DNA of 64,000 nt from Bacillota bacterium (GCA_023386345.1 JAEWJT010000016.1:310001-374000), one strand, 5' to 3'. Counted from the first letter of the stretch, positions 27,401-37,152 are shown. Numbers and translations: made by a program. Notes: generated from the sequence alone by a model not told the origin.

Positions 27401-28866
27401 ATTTTGGACTTAATACTAAGGATAGCAGCAAAAGTAATATTTCAGATGAAATGAGCAAATATATTTATAAATATACTAATTTACTTGAGAATGTTGGGGA
27501 AGAGCTATCAAGTAAAAATATGAATCTGCTTGTTATTAGAGATAATTCAAGGGAAAAAAAATTACTGGGATTTTCAGCCTTCCATCAAATTGGAACTGCA
27601 CAGATGTATAGTGAGTTTAAAAATATTGAGGTAGCAAGCTATGTTAGAGAGAATACTTCCGGTAAGATTATCATTATAGATGGTATATATACTAACCCCT
27701 CTGAAAATATACCTGAATTAGAGCAGAGCCTACTGACAGAGACATTATTGTATAGCTTAAAAAATGACTTTACATATGCTTTGTATTGCAACACCTTACT
27801 AAACTATGATAATGATAAAATCTTTGAATTATTGAAACTTCATGGATTTAAAAAGTTAGATTTTGAAGATTTAAAGAATGATATATACGCAGTTGACATG
27901 AAATTTCCGCTATGTTTGACCTTAGATATGCAGAATTATATCAAAGAGCCTTTGATTTCTTCTGAAAGGATTAAAAATTCAATTGCAGAAACAAGAAAAA
28001 GACTTAAATTAGAATTGACTAAGGTATATCCTAATAATCTCGTATTGTATTTTGATGTTCAGATGCTTCAACAAGCAATTGTTGAAAAAATAAACGAGGG
28101 TAATAAGGATTATTTATGTGTTCCATTTGGAAATGTTTTTAATGGAAAGGCTGTAGCTAATTTTACTACAAAATCACTGCATATTGAAAAGTGCTTTAAA
28201 TACGATACAGGAGACTATGAGATTAAAGAATATCCATTTTATCCATCGGTATCAAAACAGATTGATGTAATAAAAGCATTTGATAAGCCTGTAATTTTGG
28301 TAGATGATGTAATGCACAATTGCCATGAATTTATTGGAATAGATAAAATCCTAAAAAACAAAACTATACCTGTAAAAAATGTAATAGCAGGAATTTTATC
28401 AAGCCAAGGCAAGGACAGAATAGAAATGCAGGGAAGAGTAGTTGATAGCGCATATTTTATACCGAATTTAAGACTATGGCTTAGAGAGAGTATGCTATAT
28501 CCATTCTTTGGCGGAAACTCTGCATTGGGTGATGATAAGCCTAAGTTGAATTTAATTCCTTCAATAAATCAAATATTGCCTTATGCTTCGCCAAGCTTTA
28601 TGAGTGGAACGAGCAAAGAAGTCATTTATGATTTATCGAAGCTATGCTTAGAGAATGCAATGAACATAGCTTCATCCTTAGAATTGGAATATAAAAATAT
28701 TTTTGATAGAAACCTTGTACTAAGAAATTTATATCAGGTGCTTAATACACCAAGATATCCGGTAAAAGGCAATAATATAAGCTATGACTTAAATCAAGGT
28801 ATATCAAGTTATATAGAAAATGACATTAAAAATTTAGCAAGAATTGAGAGTATAGTTAAGATTTGA
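24445..28866 (+). CDS. Giant multidomain protein: helical (HEAT-like) repeats, nucleotidylyltransferase, GNAT-like and phosphoribosyltransferase-like domains
   Basis: This is a 1473-residue cytosolic protein without signal peptide or membrane helices. Residues about 1-850 are alpha-helical repeats; EDHEIRKSSAKLLGKIIALLD near residue 380 is a good HEAT helix pair. Residues about 855-985 form an HxGH-superfamily nucleotidylyltransferase: FDPFTLEH (865-872) corresponds to the (H/T)xGH loop and STGTARNK (964-971) to the ISSTxxR signature. Residues about 1020-1160 resemble a GNAT fold (LLGFSAFHQIGTAQMY). VILVDDVMHN (1283-1292) matches a type I phosphoribosyltransferase PRPP motif. Similar large cytidylyltransferase-like proteins may occur in other Clostridia, but I know of no function. 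The following kinase and regulator genes suggest a shared pathway. Confidence 0.75.
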   Translation: MSRAFLNELHEEILHRLTKKDFIKKINISEEKMQALLLNKAFATKLSALVAKDNIGCNDVFELSIEILDALVEKLPKDWLKYVYNYVLYKSFPDLVSLDLKPKYENACIVYLEILQIIFLRIERYQKSDELSFDLFANSDIKLEKNVNFQKFVKIYSDNYIYELIRLNDEVTNSKLYHKIKSTWNSSLKLASKMKNANIELKYWMMFSLLTGFFIGDLAAKICPNKHNNSYYTSQWFEKFDLSNIIGIEIYRDISAVNFNCLTIEALILLYSDSKENIKDFEFFLSNPSTEITDKSILFLEENEIINYYRNISINSNFRLMSLLSDEESFNYMLERAKSAKSWKEIMTYLNVFNEFSLFLNKNRKLKILDFLYNLLSNEDHEIRKSSAKLLGKIIALLDANKLNSETDIPSLSMKLWEKYLGLFMLSKNSNDKENAAFYLYDFIDSFIENTSSDNLETYIEILLINFEKISSDEYTSALFLTSLASIKIKLFSDKQIEFLFDNIIKYLNSYNEDIKFISLNYIYTITQSDDLEDKLRNSILKKLKIKMLKSIQAIKTEDKLGINFLKYKILLSIDKTDKIITEYNEFMRLKSKRISEIFLINLKSATNWMEKIVNIDFILDIARNSNDVVILHAAAHLSNLVKVSAKELVRNKAGKALLSISSFLTSDQRNEISIELTKGLEIGEFEISRYIPSHLGKFILLLDTKELDEIIFEILRLYKDSDNHVSSLALEVFSVMIENYSEHKDIFEQNIDEYDTKFIKILSIIIGGLANNDEQIKRDALLLIGNQIFNSRILSPNDKYKIFKIIAKKLISLKDEKNRDYLNFLNTAVSFNHIYKFLNDYSKTLKEKYPVISNEKIAYFFNSFDPFTLEHKRLIKETKKQGYVVFLKIDEFNWQKNTIAYKIRKKIVEISIADELGVYLLPENVKINTKNVLNIQIKEEGDNANIDSQALKYISNIGISITSTGTARNKAIVNKRSFKIEVINNFGLNTKDSSKSNISDEMSKYIYKYTNLLENVGEELSSKNMNLLVIRDNSREKKLLGFSAFHQIGTAQMYSEFKNIEVASYVRENTSGKIIIIDGIYTNPSENIPELEQSLLTETLLYSLKNDFTYALYCNTLLNYDNDKIFELLKLHGFKKLDFEDLKNDIYAVDMKFPLCLTLDMQNYIKEPLISSERIKNSIAETRKRLKLELTKVYPNNLVLYFDVQMLQQAIVEKINEGNKDYLCVPFGNVFNGKAVANFTTKSLHIEKCFKYDTGDYEIKEYPFYPSVSKQIDVIKAFDKPVILVDDVMHNCHEFIGIDKILKNKTIPVKNVIAGILSSQGKDRIEMQGRVVDSAYFIPNLRLWLRESMLYPFFGGNSALGDDKPKLNLIPSINQILPYASPSFMSGTSKEVIYDLSKLCLENAMNIASSLELEYKNIFDRNLVLRNLYQVLNTPRYPVKGNNISYDLNQGISSYIENDIKNLARIESIVKI

Positions 28867-28910
28867 AGCAATATTGAATGAATTACAAATAAGATAAGGA
28901 GTGTCAATAT

Positions 28911-30776
28911 ATGTATAGTGAAAAATCATCAAAACAGTTTATAATACCTATAATACTTTCAATACTTATAGTTTTATTAACAATCATATATCTGATAAAT
29001 GTTAATTCAGACAGTGACAGAGGCGAACTTCAAGCAATAAATGGAGTTTTAGATTTAAGTGATTTGAAGATAGATGATAAAAATACAATAGCATTAGATG
29101 GCGAATGGGAGTTTTATCCTAATGCTTTGCTTAAGCCTGAAGAAATAAATAAAGATAGTGTGAAAACTTATATAAACGTTCCTTGTAATTGGACAAACAC
29201 TCTGAACAAGGATAGCCATTCACCTGATGGATCAGGCACATATAGATTGATTGTCAAGGTTCCAAAAGATAAAATGTATGCCATTAAAACAAATACCATA
29301 CGTTCAGCCGCCAAAATTTATTTAAATGGATATGAAACAGGCAAAATGGGAACAACGGCATTATCAGCAGATGATTTTCACAGAGATAGTAAATTTATTG
29401 TAAGCACTGTAAGCAGCAAGGATGCAGAAATAGAAATAGTAATACTCGTATCTAATTTTGCACAAGAAATAGGTGGGATTACAAAATCAATTAAATTTGG
29501 TAGCTCCGAGGCAATTATGTATCGTCATGGACTATCATTAATCTTGGATACAGTGGCTTTTTCTATATGCTTAATTTTATCAATATTTTTTATGATACTA
29601 TATATGCAGCAAAAGGATGAAGCTCATTTTAAATACTTTGCTTTTGCGAATTTTTTTATGGCAGTGTTTTTTTCTACATTAAATGAACAAATTTTAAGAT
29701 TAATCTTGCGATATAATTACAATAATAGAATAATAATTCAGTCGATTGCACTAATTTTAACAAGTCTTTTTATGACAGAATTTGTAACTCGATTTTTTAA
29801 TAATTTTGAAAAAAGAAAATTTTCTGAATATTTATTCATGATTATTATTGTGTTTTTTACTATAGTTATATATAGACCAGATAAACCGATTTTTTTAATT
29901 TTAAGAAAGCTACATATAGTTTTATTGACCGTTATAATGCTTAGATATTTATATATTTTTTACATTTTAATTAAGGAAATTAAAAAGAAATCGGCTTTGT
30001 CCGAACATATCTTAATGATTATAGTTTCACTGATCTGCTATTGGGCTACTATGTCAACAAAGATTATATTTGAAATAAATATGGGAATTGCTCCGGCAAT
30101 TTTGATTTTTATATTGTCAATTAATGTGTGGATTATGATGAGCAGGCGTATAAAAAAATCAACAGAAGAAAAAATAGAAAGAGAATTGCAATACTTTTAT
30201 TCACAGATATCACCACACTTTTTATACAATACTTTAAACACTATTATAGGACTTAGTTATACTGATTCAGAAAAGACTAGAGAAGCATTAAATAATTTAT
30301 CTGTCTATTTTAGAGGAAAGCTTGATTTTCATAGGACAAAGGGGCTTGTTAAGATATATTCTGAGATTGAGATGTTAAGTGCATACTTGGCAATTGAAAA
30401 GCTAAGATATGGACAAAGATTAGAAATTGAATATGACATAGACGAGGATATTAGTGCAGTAATTCCACCTCTTACATTGCAGCCAATAGTTGAAAATGCA
30501 GTAAAATACGGAATTGCGGCTAAACCTAGTGGTGGTGTGATAAAAATTAGTGTAAAAAAACATGGTAGAGGAATTATAAAAATTCTTATAGAAGATAACG
30601 GTCCAGGGATGTCTGAGGAGAAAATACAAGAGATACTTTGCGGAAAAAATGAAAGAATAGGATTAAAAAATGTAATAGAAAAGATTAAAATAGTAAAAAG
30701 TTCTTCTTTTGAATTAAAAAGTGAGCAAGATAAAGGGACAAGAGTACAAATTTTACTACCTGAGCATAAATTATAG
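28911..30776 (+). CDS. Membrane sensor histidine kinase, 7TM-DISM type with LytS-like kinase core
   Basis: This 621-residue kinase has one N-terminal membrane helix, then an extracellular jelly-roll domain like 7TMR-DISMED2 (LDGEWEFYPNALL, GSGTYRLIVKVP, KIYLNGYETGKMG), seven membrane helices (about 205-400) and a His_kinase/HATPase core. The phospho-acceptor region is YSQISPHFLYNTLNTIIGL with His in SPHFLYN. ATP-binding motifs are PIVENAVKYG and DNGPGMS. DISM domains usually bind carbohydrates or other small ligands. It lies 44 bases after the giant gene with an AAGGAG site, so it is probably in one operon with it and the response regulator. Confidence 0.9.
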   Translation: MYSEKSSKQFIIPIILSILIVLLTIIYLINVNSDSDRGELQAINGVLDLSDLKIDDKNTIALDGEWEFYPNALLKPEEINKDSVKTYINVPCNWTNTLNKDSHSPDGSGTYRLIVKVPKDKMYAIKTNTIRSAAKIYLNGYETGKMGTTALSADDFHRDSKFIVSTVSSKDAEIEIVILVSNFAQEIGGITKSIKFGSSEAIMYRHGLSLILDTVAFSICLILSIFFMILYMQQKDEAHFKYFAFANFFMAVFFSTLNEQILRLILRYNYNNRIIIQSIALILTSLFMTEFVTRFFNNFEKRKFSEYLFMIIIVFFTIVIYRPDKPIFLILRKLHIVLLTVIMLRYLYIFYILIKEIKKKSALSEHILMIIVSLICYWATMSTKIIFEINMGIAPAILIFILSINVWIMMSRRIKKSTEEKIERELQYFYSQISPHFLYNTLNTIIGLSYTDSEKTREALNNLSVYFRGKLDFHRTKGLVKIYSEIEMLSAYLAIEKLRYGQRLEIEYDIDEDISAVIPPLTLQPIVENAVKYGIAAKPSGGVIKISVKKHGRGIIKILIEDNGPGMSEEKIQEILCGKNERIGLKNVIEKIKIVKSSSFELKSEQDKGTRVQILLPEHKL

Positions 30777-30854
30777 TTTTAACAGGATTGTATATTGAAT
30801 ATGTATACTTATAAACAAGATATTTTGTGAAATTTTAAAAAGGAGTTGTGTAAT

Positions 30855-31946
30855 ATGAGGGTTGTTTTGGTTGACGATGAGCCTATGGCATTAGTTGTGT
30901 TAAAGGAATTACTTTCAATCTATCATGATGTTGAGGTTGTAGGTGCTTATACAGATGCGCAAGAAGCTTTAAATAACATAGATGAGACTAAACCAGACGT
31001 TATATTTTTAGATATTGAGATGGGAAGCATAGGAGGTCTGGAGCTAGCCTCTATATTAGCTAATAATATAAAAAATATAGAAATAGTATTTGTAACAGCC
31101 TACTCACAGTATGCCTTAGACGCCTTTGAGCTAGAGGCTATTGATTATCTGCAAAAACCAGTTCAAGAAGCTCGAATGAGAAAGACCATTTATAGACTTA
31201 GAGAAAAGATAGATATTGCTGCTCCTGTTATCACAGGTGACTTGAAATTGAAATGTTTTGGAGAATTGCAAATACTTGATGACAGTGGAAAGCCCCTGAC
31301 ATGGAGAACTCAAAAGGCAAAGGAGCTTTTTGTTTATCTGTGGTATAAAAACTCAGCAGTTTCAAAGGATATAATTATGAACGATATTTTTCCTGATAGA
31401 AATATGGAAAAGGCAGGAACTCTATTACATACTACCATTTATCAGCTAAGAAAGGGCTTGGAGAAGTTAGGCTATTCGAATGGAATTGAGTATTCAAACG
31501 AAAGCTATCGCCTTAACATTCCAGTTAAATCTGATTACTTTGAATTAAAATGTATCCTTGAGAAAAAGGAACATAGCGAAAATGATATGGAACAAATTCT
31601 AAATATATATAATGGAGATTTTTTTGAAAAAGAAGAATATCTCTGGGCAGAAGAAAATAGACAGAAATATGCGCAAAAAGTACTGGATTTGTTAGAAAAA
31701 TATGCTGCAAAAAATCTAAGACAGGGAGAATTTACAAATAACATTAAGACATTATTGGAAAAACTTTTAAAAATAGACCCATACAATGAAAATGCAGCAA
31801 AAATGAAAATTATCTATCATGGCAAAACAGGCAGCAGAGTAGAGTTGCAGAAGTTTTACAAATGCTTTGAAAATACTCTTTTAGAAGAATTAGACATAAA
31901 ACCAGAGGAAGCAACAACAGCATTGTATAAAAAATATATGAGATAA
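30855..31946 (+). CDS. Response regulator with SARP-type (BTAD) output domain
   Basis: This is the cognate regulator of the preceding kinase, 363 residues. The receiver domain (residues 1-120) has the acidic pocket VDDEP, phospho-Asp in VIFLDIEMG, Thr in VFVTAY and Lys in YLQKPV. It is followed by a winged-helix OmpR/SARP DNA-binding domain (KLKCFGELQILDDSGKPLTWRTQKAKELFVYLW) and a bacterial transcriptional activation domain of TPR-like helices. SARP outputs are best known from actinomycetes but this receiver+SARP layout is also common in Clostridia. The ATG at 30855 fits AAGGAG; an upstream TTG was discarded. Confidence 0.9.
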   Translation: MRVVLVDDEPMALVVLKELLSIYHDVEVVGAYTDAQEALNNIDETKPDVIFLDIEMGSIGGLELASILANNIKNIEIVFVTAYSQYALDAFELEAIDYLQKPVQEARMRKTIYRLREKIDIAAPVITGDLKLKCFGELQILDDSGKPLTWRTQKAKELFVYLWYKNSAVSKDIIMNDIFPDRNMEKAGTLLHTTIYQLRKGLEKLGYSNGIEYSNESYRLNIPVKSDYFELKCILEKKEHSENDMEQILNIYNGDFFEKEEYLWAEENRQKYAQKVLDLLEKYAAKNLRQGEFTNNIKTLLEKLLKIDPYNENAAKMKIIYHGKTGSRVELQKFYKCFENTLLEELDIKPEEATTALYKKYMR

Positions 31947-31996
31947 TAATGAAATTATAATTTCCAAAATGAGCATAAAGTTAAATGATACTATTT

Positions 31997-32037
31997 AAAA
32001 TCAAGCCAATCTTTTATTAAAGTTTGGCTTGATTTTT
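31997..32037 (+). terminator. Terminator after the response regulator
   Basis: The stem AAAATCAAGCCAA / TTGGCTTGATTTTT with a 14-base loop and T tail ends the giant-protein/two-component operon and separates it from the adhesin gene. Confidence 0.88.
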
Positions 32038-32188
32038 GTTGATAATTTTAAATATTTGATAAAATTATAAAATTTGTTTAGTATTTGTTCAGTGTGAATA
32101 TATATAATTTAATAATTAAATAAAAAATTAGTGCAAAATTGCATAAATTAATAATGCTTTATAAAGCGAAGGGAGTAATAAAAATTAT

Positions 32189-35100
32189 ATGAAAAGAATA
32201 AGAAAGAATGGAATAGTCATTTTATTGTTATTCGCAATGATTATACAAATGATTATACCAAACATAGGAAAAGTATATGCGGAAAATAACATAATATCGT
32301 TTCCAGAGTCACAACCAACAGGAACGACTACGCCTGCGGGGATTACTTTATTTGGAGCAAATGATTTAGGAAATATATTTATTTTTGATTTCTTTAAATT
32401 AGGAAATGCAGATATTTCAGAAGGTGAAATAATTGAGATAGGACCTGATACTGTAGTAGCACTTGGGTATAAATGGGATACAGTTGGAAAAGATGCAAAA
32501 AATGGTGATATAGCAACCATACAATTGCCAGATATATTTGCAGCTATGAATGTATCAACTCCTCAGCCTATATTAGTTGATGGAACCCAAGTTGGAACAT
32601 ATACTGTTATTGGAAGAGAATTAAAATTTGTATTTAATGAACAAATTGAAAGACCTGAAACAGTTAAAAATGGTTTTGTGAATCTTAACTTAGAGTTTAA
32701 TTTAGAAAAATTTAAAGAAAATATAGAGCAGGAAATTAAGTTTAGTGATTCTCTGAATACAACTCTAAATGTAATTGCAAAACCAAACGGAATTATAAGT
32801 GGTATTACAAAGGGTGGTGCTGCTGATAAAAGTCTTAATGCTAAATACATAACATGGACTATAGATGTTGTTAATAATAGCGATGTTGCTATAATAAATG
32901 CAAAATTAGAAGATATAGTTCCCAATGGCTTAGGGACAGCACAAGACTTTAAAATAAGCAAGCTAAAAATAGGGCTTGATGGGACTAAAACTAAAGGTGA
33001 TTCAGTTTCATTGACACCAAGCATAACTTCTAGTGGGTTTAGTCTTGATTTTAGCAATATAGCACCATATAGTGGTTATAAAGTTGAGTATAAAACCCCA
33101 ATAGTAGATTTTAGTCAAGGCACAGTTGCAAATGGTAAAACTTCATTTACAAATAATGCAAAATTTAGCTATGGTACAACTAATTTGCCAGCATCGGCTA
33201 CTGTAGGTGGGCTTACAAAAAGTAATCCTATAGAAAAGGGTGGAACTATATCTGGTAATGATGTTGAGTGGACAATAAATGTAAATAAAGCTGGAGATGT
33301 AATAGATGCAGCAGAAGTAAGAGAAAATTTACCAGTAGGACATGAAATTAGTGGAAAGATAAGGGTCTATAAAGTTGTAAACGGTACTTTAGATAATAAT
33401 AGTCTTGTAGAATATGATACATTTCCGATAACACTAGGAGATTTGATAGCTTCAGATGAATATCAAATAATGTTTAAAACAATTATTGATTATTCAAAAG
33501 TAAATGGTGGAGAATATAAAAAAACTAATGAATTTACAAATACAACTGAATTATATAGTGAAAGTACAAAGGTAGGAGAGGCAAGTAAAAAAGTTACATT
33601 AACAAGGAAATCTATCCTTGTAAAAACAGGTAAATCCAATGTGAATTATACTGATAAAACTCTTGCTTGGACTGTCACTGTTAATGAAGCAGGACATCCA
33701 CTGACTAATGTAGTATTAACAGATTATATACCAAATGGATTGAGTATATCTAGTGGCGATATTGTTATTAAGAATAAAAATGGTACAGATATTACTTCTA
33801 ATTATACTTCTAAAATAAACTTAACTCCAGTATCGGGCGGAGTGAATGATGGTAAAACTAAGGTTGAAATAATATTAGGAGATATAAACACGGACAAAAT
33901 TACAATAAGCTATACAACTACAATAATAGATTTCACAATAAATGAATTTAAAAATATAGTTAGCCTAGGTGGAAATGGTGTTGGAGAGGGTGGAACAATA
34001 GCTCCTATACCAATAACTCCACCAGCTAACAGCTTTAGTAAAAGTCTAGGAGCTATAAATTACGATTTAAAAACCATAGATTGGGAACTTAAGGTTAATC
34101 CAATAAGAGAAGCTATAAAAGAATTAGAAATAGTAGATACATTCCCAAATAAAGGTTTAATTTTATTGCCTAGCTCGGTATTAGTTAAAATGGGCTCAGC
34201 AACTCTTTCACCAGGCGAAGATTACACACTTGAAGCTAATACGGTTGATAGTGTTACAGGATACCAAAAAGGATTTAAGATAAAACTTCTTAAAGTTGGC
34301 ACAACACCATTAAATAGTATTTTGACAGTAACCTATACAACTTCATATGATCCAGAGACAGTCGTTGATGGAAACAAAATTGATTCAAATACTAGCTCTG
34401 ATGAAACTTATAAAAATAATGCCAAATTTATATGGAAAACAAAAAATAATAATACTGGTACCAGTGATCGTGAAGCATCTCATACATCAAGACAAGATTC
34501 ATGGAATAGTGGTAAGAAAGAAGGACAATTAGTACACTTTGACTCTAATGGAAATAAAGTTAATGGTTGGGTAAGTGGTGTTGAGAGAAATATAGCTTGG
34601 CAACTATATATTAACTATCAAAAACAAAAGCTTGGAAAGGATGTTAAAGTTACAGACACTTTAAAGTATGATGGAACAATTGACGAAAATAGTGTTAAAG
34701 TAAGTGAATATAGTGTTGCTCCTGATGGAACAACTACTATTATTACAAATACTGTACTAGATAAAAGTAATTATACAGTCAATGTTGATACAGACACTGC
34801 GAACAATAATAGATCTAGAATTACATTAATCTTTAAAAACACATTTGCAGTAGAAAAAAGATATGTAATTGAATATACAACTACAGTACCTAATGTATCA
34901 CAAAATACTTATACTAACGCTGCTAAAGTTATAGTTTCTGGAAATGAGTATTCTTATTCTGGAACAATAAGTTATAATAATTATAACAAATTATTAGAAA
35001 AAGGAGCAGTTGGTGTAACAGGTGGCAAGGTTTATACAGGAGACGAAGTTGACTGGAGAGTTAAGGTTAACGAAAGTCTGTCTATAGTTAAAGATGCTAA

Positions 35101-37135
35101 AATAGTAGATACTATAAGTGCCGGTATGACATATGTAGAAGGCAGTCTTGATGTTTATAAATTAGAAGGCTCATCTGAAGTTAAATTATCTAAAGATGGT
35201 ATAAACAAAGACTATGAGCTTGATGTAAAAATAAATGCTGATGAAACAACAGCTTTAACTATAACATTTACCAATGATGTCACAAATTCATTGATATTAA
35301 AGTACAAAACTGTTATAACAGAGACTAACGGACAAGTTAATAATAAAGTAGAATTTAGTGGAATAGGTATTGCGAATATATCTAAAGAATCTAGTAAATT
35401 AAGTGCAAAACAGTTTTCTAGCGCAGGTGGAACTTGGGATAACAATAGAGGGGTATTAAAGATTACTAAAGTAGATTCAGAGGAAAATAGAGCTATAACT
35501 AATGTAGCTAAATTTACACTTTGGTATGATTTAAATGGTATTAAGATACAATTTGGCAATGAAGAATATTCTACCCAAAACGGTGAATTAACAATAGCTA
35601 ATTTACCAATTAATAAGAAATATTATTTAAAAGAAGAATCTGCACCTACAGGATATACTAAACCAACAGACTCGGAAAATTGGTTTGATATTGAAGTAAA
35701 AAAAGCATATCAAGGTAATAATGATAATATTGCAACAAGAAATATTGAAAACACTAAAATAAAAATTGATGTAAAAGCAACTAAGGTATGGAATGGTGGA
35801 GCTGCACCAAGACCAACTGTTTGGTTTGAGCTATATAGACAAATTAACAACGGAATAAAAGAAGCTGTGCCAAATGCTGTAATCAAAGCGTTACCAAACG
35901 ATACAACAGAGGTAACTTGGACAAATTTAGATAAAACTAATTTAGATGGTGAAGATTATATTTACTCTGTTAAAGAAGTTGACGCAAATGGTCAGGATTT
36001 CCAAGCTGAAAACTATATTAAGGCAGAAAATGGTCTAACTGTGACAAATCATTATGTTAGTCCGACAGATGCAAGCGCTAAAGCAACTAAAGAATGGGAT
36101 GGCGGGGCTATACCAAGACCAACAATATGGTTTGAATTATATAGACAAATTAGCAATGGAGTAGCAGAAAAAGTACCAAGTGCAGAAGTTAAGGAATTGA
36201 AAGATGGTACAACAGAAGTAGTTTGGACTGCTCTTACAAAAACAGATGTGGATGGAAATGAATATATATTTAGTGTAAAAGAAGTTGATAAAAATGGTAA
36301 TGATTTTACACCAGAAAATTATAAAAAGATAGAAACAGGTTTAAATGTAACAAACATCTATACAAAAACTTCTGTTACAGGTAAAAAGGTGTGGATTGGA
36401 GGTCCAACTGTAAGACCAAGTATAGAGTTACAATTATATAAAGATGGCATAGCTTTAGGAACACCAGTAAAATTAGAAGACGGAACAACAGAATATATTT
36501 GGGATTATTTAGATAGAATGGACGTTGATGGAAAAGAACATAAGTATACTGTAGATGAGATTAAAGTCCCAAGTGGATATAGAAAATCAATATCAGACGA
36601 TGGTTTAACTATAACTAATAGATATAATGAACCAGACCCGGGACCTAATCCAGGACCAAACCCAGGACCAGGACCAAACCCAGGGCCAGGACCTAATCCA
36701 GGACCAGACCCTAAGCCAGACCCTAAGCCAGAGCCTAAGCCTGACCCGCAACCAGAAAGACCGCCGGTTGAGGAAACTACAGACCCAGAAAAACCTGTAG
36801 ATGTTACTCCTCCTAATATACCTGAAAACGGTAAAAAAGAGATAGTAGATCCTCCTAAAAATGGCAAGGTAGAGTTTGGAGAAGATGGAAAATGGACTTA
36901 TACTCCAAATCCTGGATTTGTAGGCAAAGATAGATTTGTTGTAAAAGTTACTGATGAAGATGGTAATGAAGAGGAAATAATCATAGAAGTTGATGTAATC
37001 CCAGGAGGTCCTGCTAAATTACCTGAAACAGGAGAAGAAAGTCCAATGCTATTACACGTACTAGGATTTATGTTTATAGCAACAGGAATGACAATACTCT
37101 TCAAAAGAAGAAAAAAAGAGGAAGAAGACATTTAA
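32189..37135 (+). CDS. LPETG-anchored giant surface adhesin with SpaA/Cna-B domains
   Basis: This 1648-residue wall protein has a signal peptide (residues about 1-32, ending VYA). An N-terminal adhesin region of the SdrG/collagen-binding kind is followed by several DUF11-like repeats of about 130 residues (pattern V-x-W-x-V-x-V-N ... V-x-D). Near 1088-1180 lies a SpaA-like prealbumin fold (KITKVD ... LKEESAPTGYT). Three Cna-B domains start near 1190, 1294 and 1394 (KATKVW, KATKEW, GKKVW; closing VTNHY, VTNIY, ITNRY), with Lys/Asn/Glu placed to form internal isopeptide bonds. A Pro/Gly/Asn linker (1482-1515), a cadherin-like tandem domain and LPETG (1611-1615) with a membrane helix and basic tail complete it. 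Sortase would anchor it; none is in the window. Confidence 0.9.
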   Translation: MKRIRKNGIVILLLFAMIIQMIIPNIGKVYAENNIISFPESQPTGTTTPAGITLFGANDLGNIFIFDFFKLGNADISEGEIIEIGPDTVVALGYKWDTVGKDAKNGDIATIQLPDIFAAMNVSTPQPILVDGTQVGTYTVIGRELKFVFNEQIERPETVKNGFVNLNLEFNLEKFKENIEQEIKFSDSLNTTLNVIAKPNGIISGITKGGAADKSLNAKYITWTIDVVNNSDVAIINAKLEDIVPNGLGTAQDFKISKLKIGLDGTKTKGDSVSLTPSITSSGFSLDFSNIAPYSGYKVEYKTPIVDFSQGTVANGKTSFTNNAKFSYGTTNLPASATVGGLTKSNPIEKGGTISGNDVEWTINVNKAGDVIDAAEVRENLPVGHEISGKIRVYKVVNGTLDNNSLVEYDTFPITLGDLIASDEYQIMFKTIIDYSKVNGGEYKKTNEFTNTTELYSESTKVGEASKKVTLTRKSILVKTGKSNVNYTDKTLAWTVTVNEAGHPLTNVVLTDYIPNGLSISSGDIVIKNKNGTDITSNYTSKINLTPVSGGVNDGKTKVEIILGDINTDKITISYTTTIIDFTINEFKNIVSLGGNGVGEGGTIAPIPITPPANSFSKSLGAINYDLKTIDWELKVNPIREAIKELEIVDTFPNKGLILLPSSVLVKMGSATLSPGEDYTLEANTVDSVTGYQKGFKIKLLKVGTTPLNSILTVTYTTSYDPETVVDGNKIDSNTSSDETYKNNAKFIWKTKNNNTGTSDREASHTSRQDSWNSGKKEGQLVHFDSNGNKVNGWVSGVERNIAWQLYINYQKQKLGKDVKVTDTLKYDGTIDENSVKVSEYSVAPDGTTTIITNTVLDKSNYTVNVDTDTANNNRSRITLIFKNTFAVEKRYVIEYTTTVPNVSQNTYTNAAKVIVSGNEYSYSGTISYNNYNKLLEKGAVGVTGGKVYTGDEVDWRVKVNESLSIVKDAKIVDTISAGMTYVEGSLDVYKLEGSSEVKLSKDGINKDYELDVKINADETTALTITFTNDVTNSLILKYKTVITETNGQVNNKVEFSGIGIANISKESSKLSAKQFSSAGGTWDNNRGVLKITKVDSEENRAITNVAKFTLWYDLNGIKIQFGNEEYSTQNGELTIANLPINKKYYLKEESAPTGYTKPTDSENWFDIEVKKAYQGNNDNIATRNIENTKIKIDVKATKVWNGGAAPRPTVWFELYRQINNGIKEAVPNAVIKALPNDTTEVTWTNLDKTNLDGEDYIYSVKEVDANGQDFQAENYIKAENGLTVTNHYVSPTDASAKATKEWDGGAIPRPTIWFELYRQISNGVAEKVPSAEVKELKDGTTEVVWTALTKTDVDGNEYIFSVKEVDKNGNDFTPENYKKIETGLNVTNIYTKTSVTGKKVWIGGPTVRPSIELQLYKDGIALGTPVKLEDGTTEYIWDYLDRMDVDGKEHKYTVDEIKVPSGYRKSISDDGLTITNRYNEPDPGPNPGPNPGPGPNPGPGPNPGPDPKPDPKPEPKPDPQPERPPVEETTDPEKPVDVTPPNIPENGKKEIVDPPKNGKVEFGEDGKWTYTPNPGFVGKDRFVVKVTDEDGNEEEIIIEVDVIPGGPAKLPETGEESPMLLHVLGFMFIATGMTILFKRRKKEEEDI
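36634..36760 (+). repeat. Tandem GP-N/P-rich codon repeat in the adhesin
   Basis: Repeats based on CCAGGACC(A/T)AA(C/T) encode PGPNPGP units and then DPKP/EPKP units. It is the cell-wall-spanning linker and a likely site of repeat-number change. Confidence 0.8.
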
Positions 37136-37152
37136 AAAAATATATTAAAATA

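Noticed and set aside
36505..36867. Gly/Ser/Pro-rich minus-strand frame antisense to the adhesin stalk
   Set aside because: Shadow of the Pro-rich repeat, no ribosome site.
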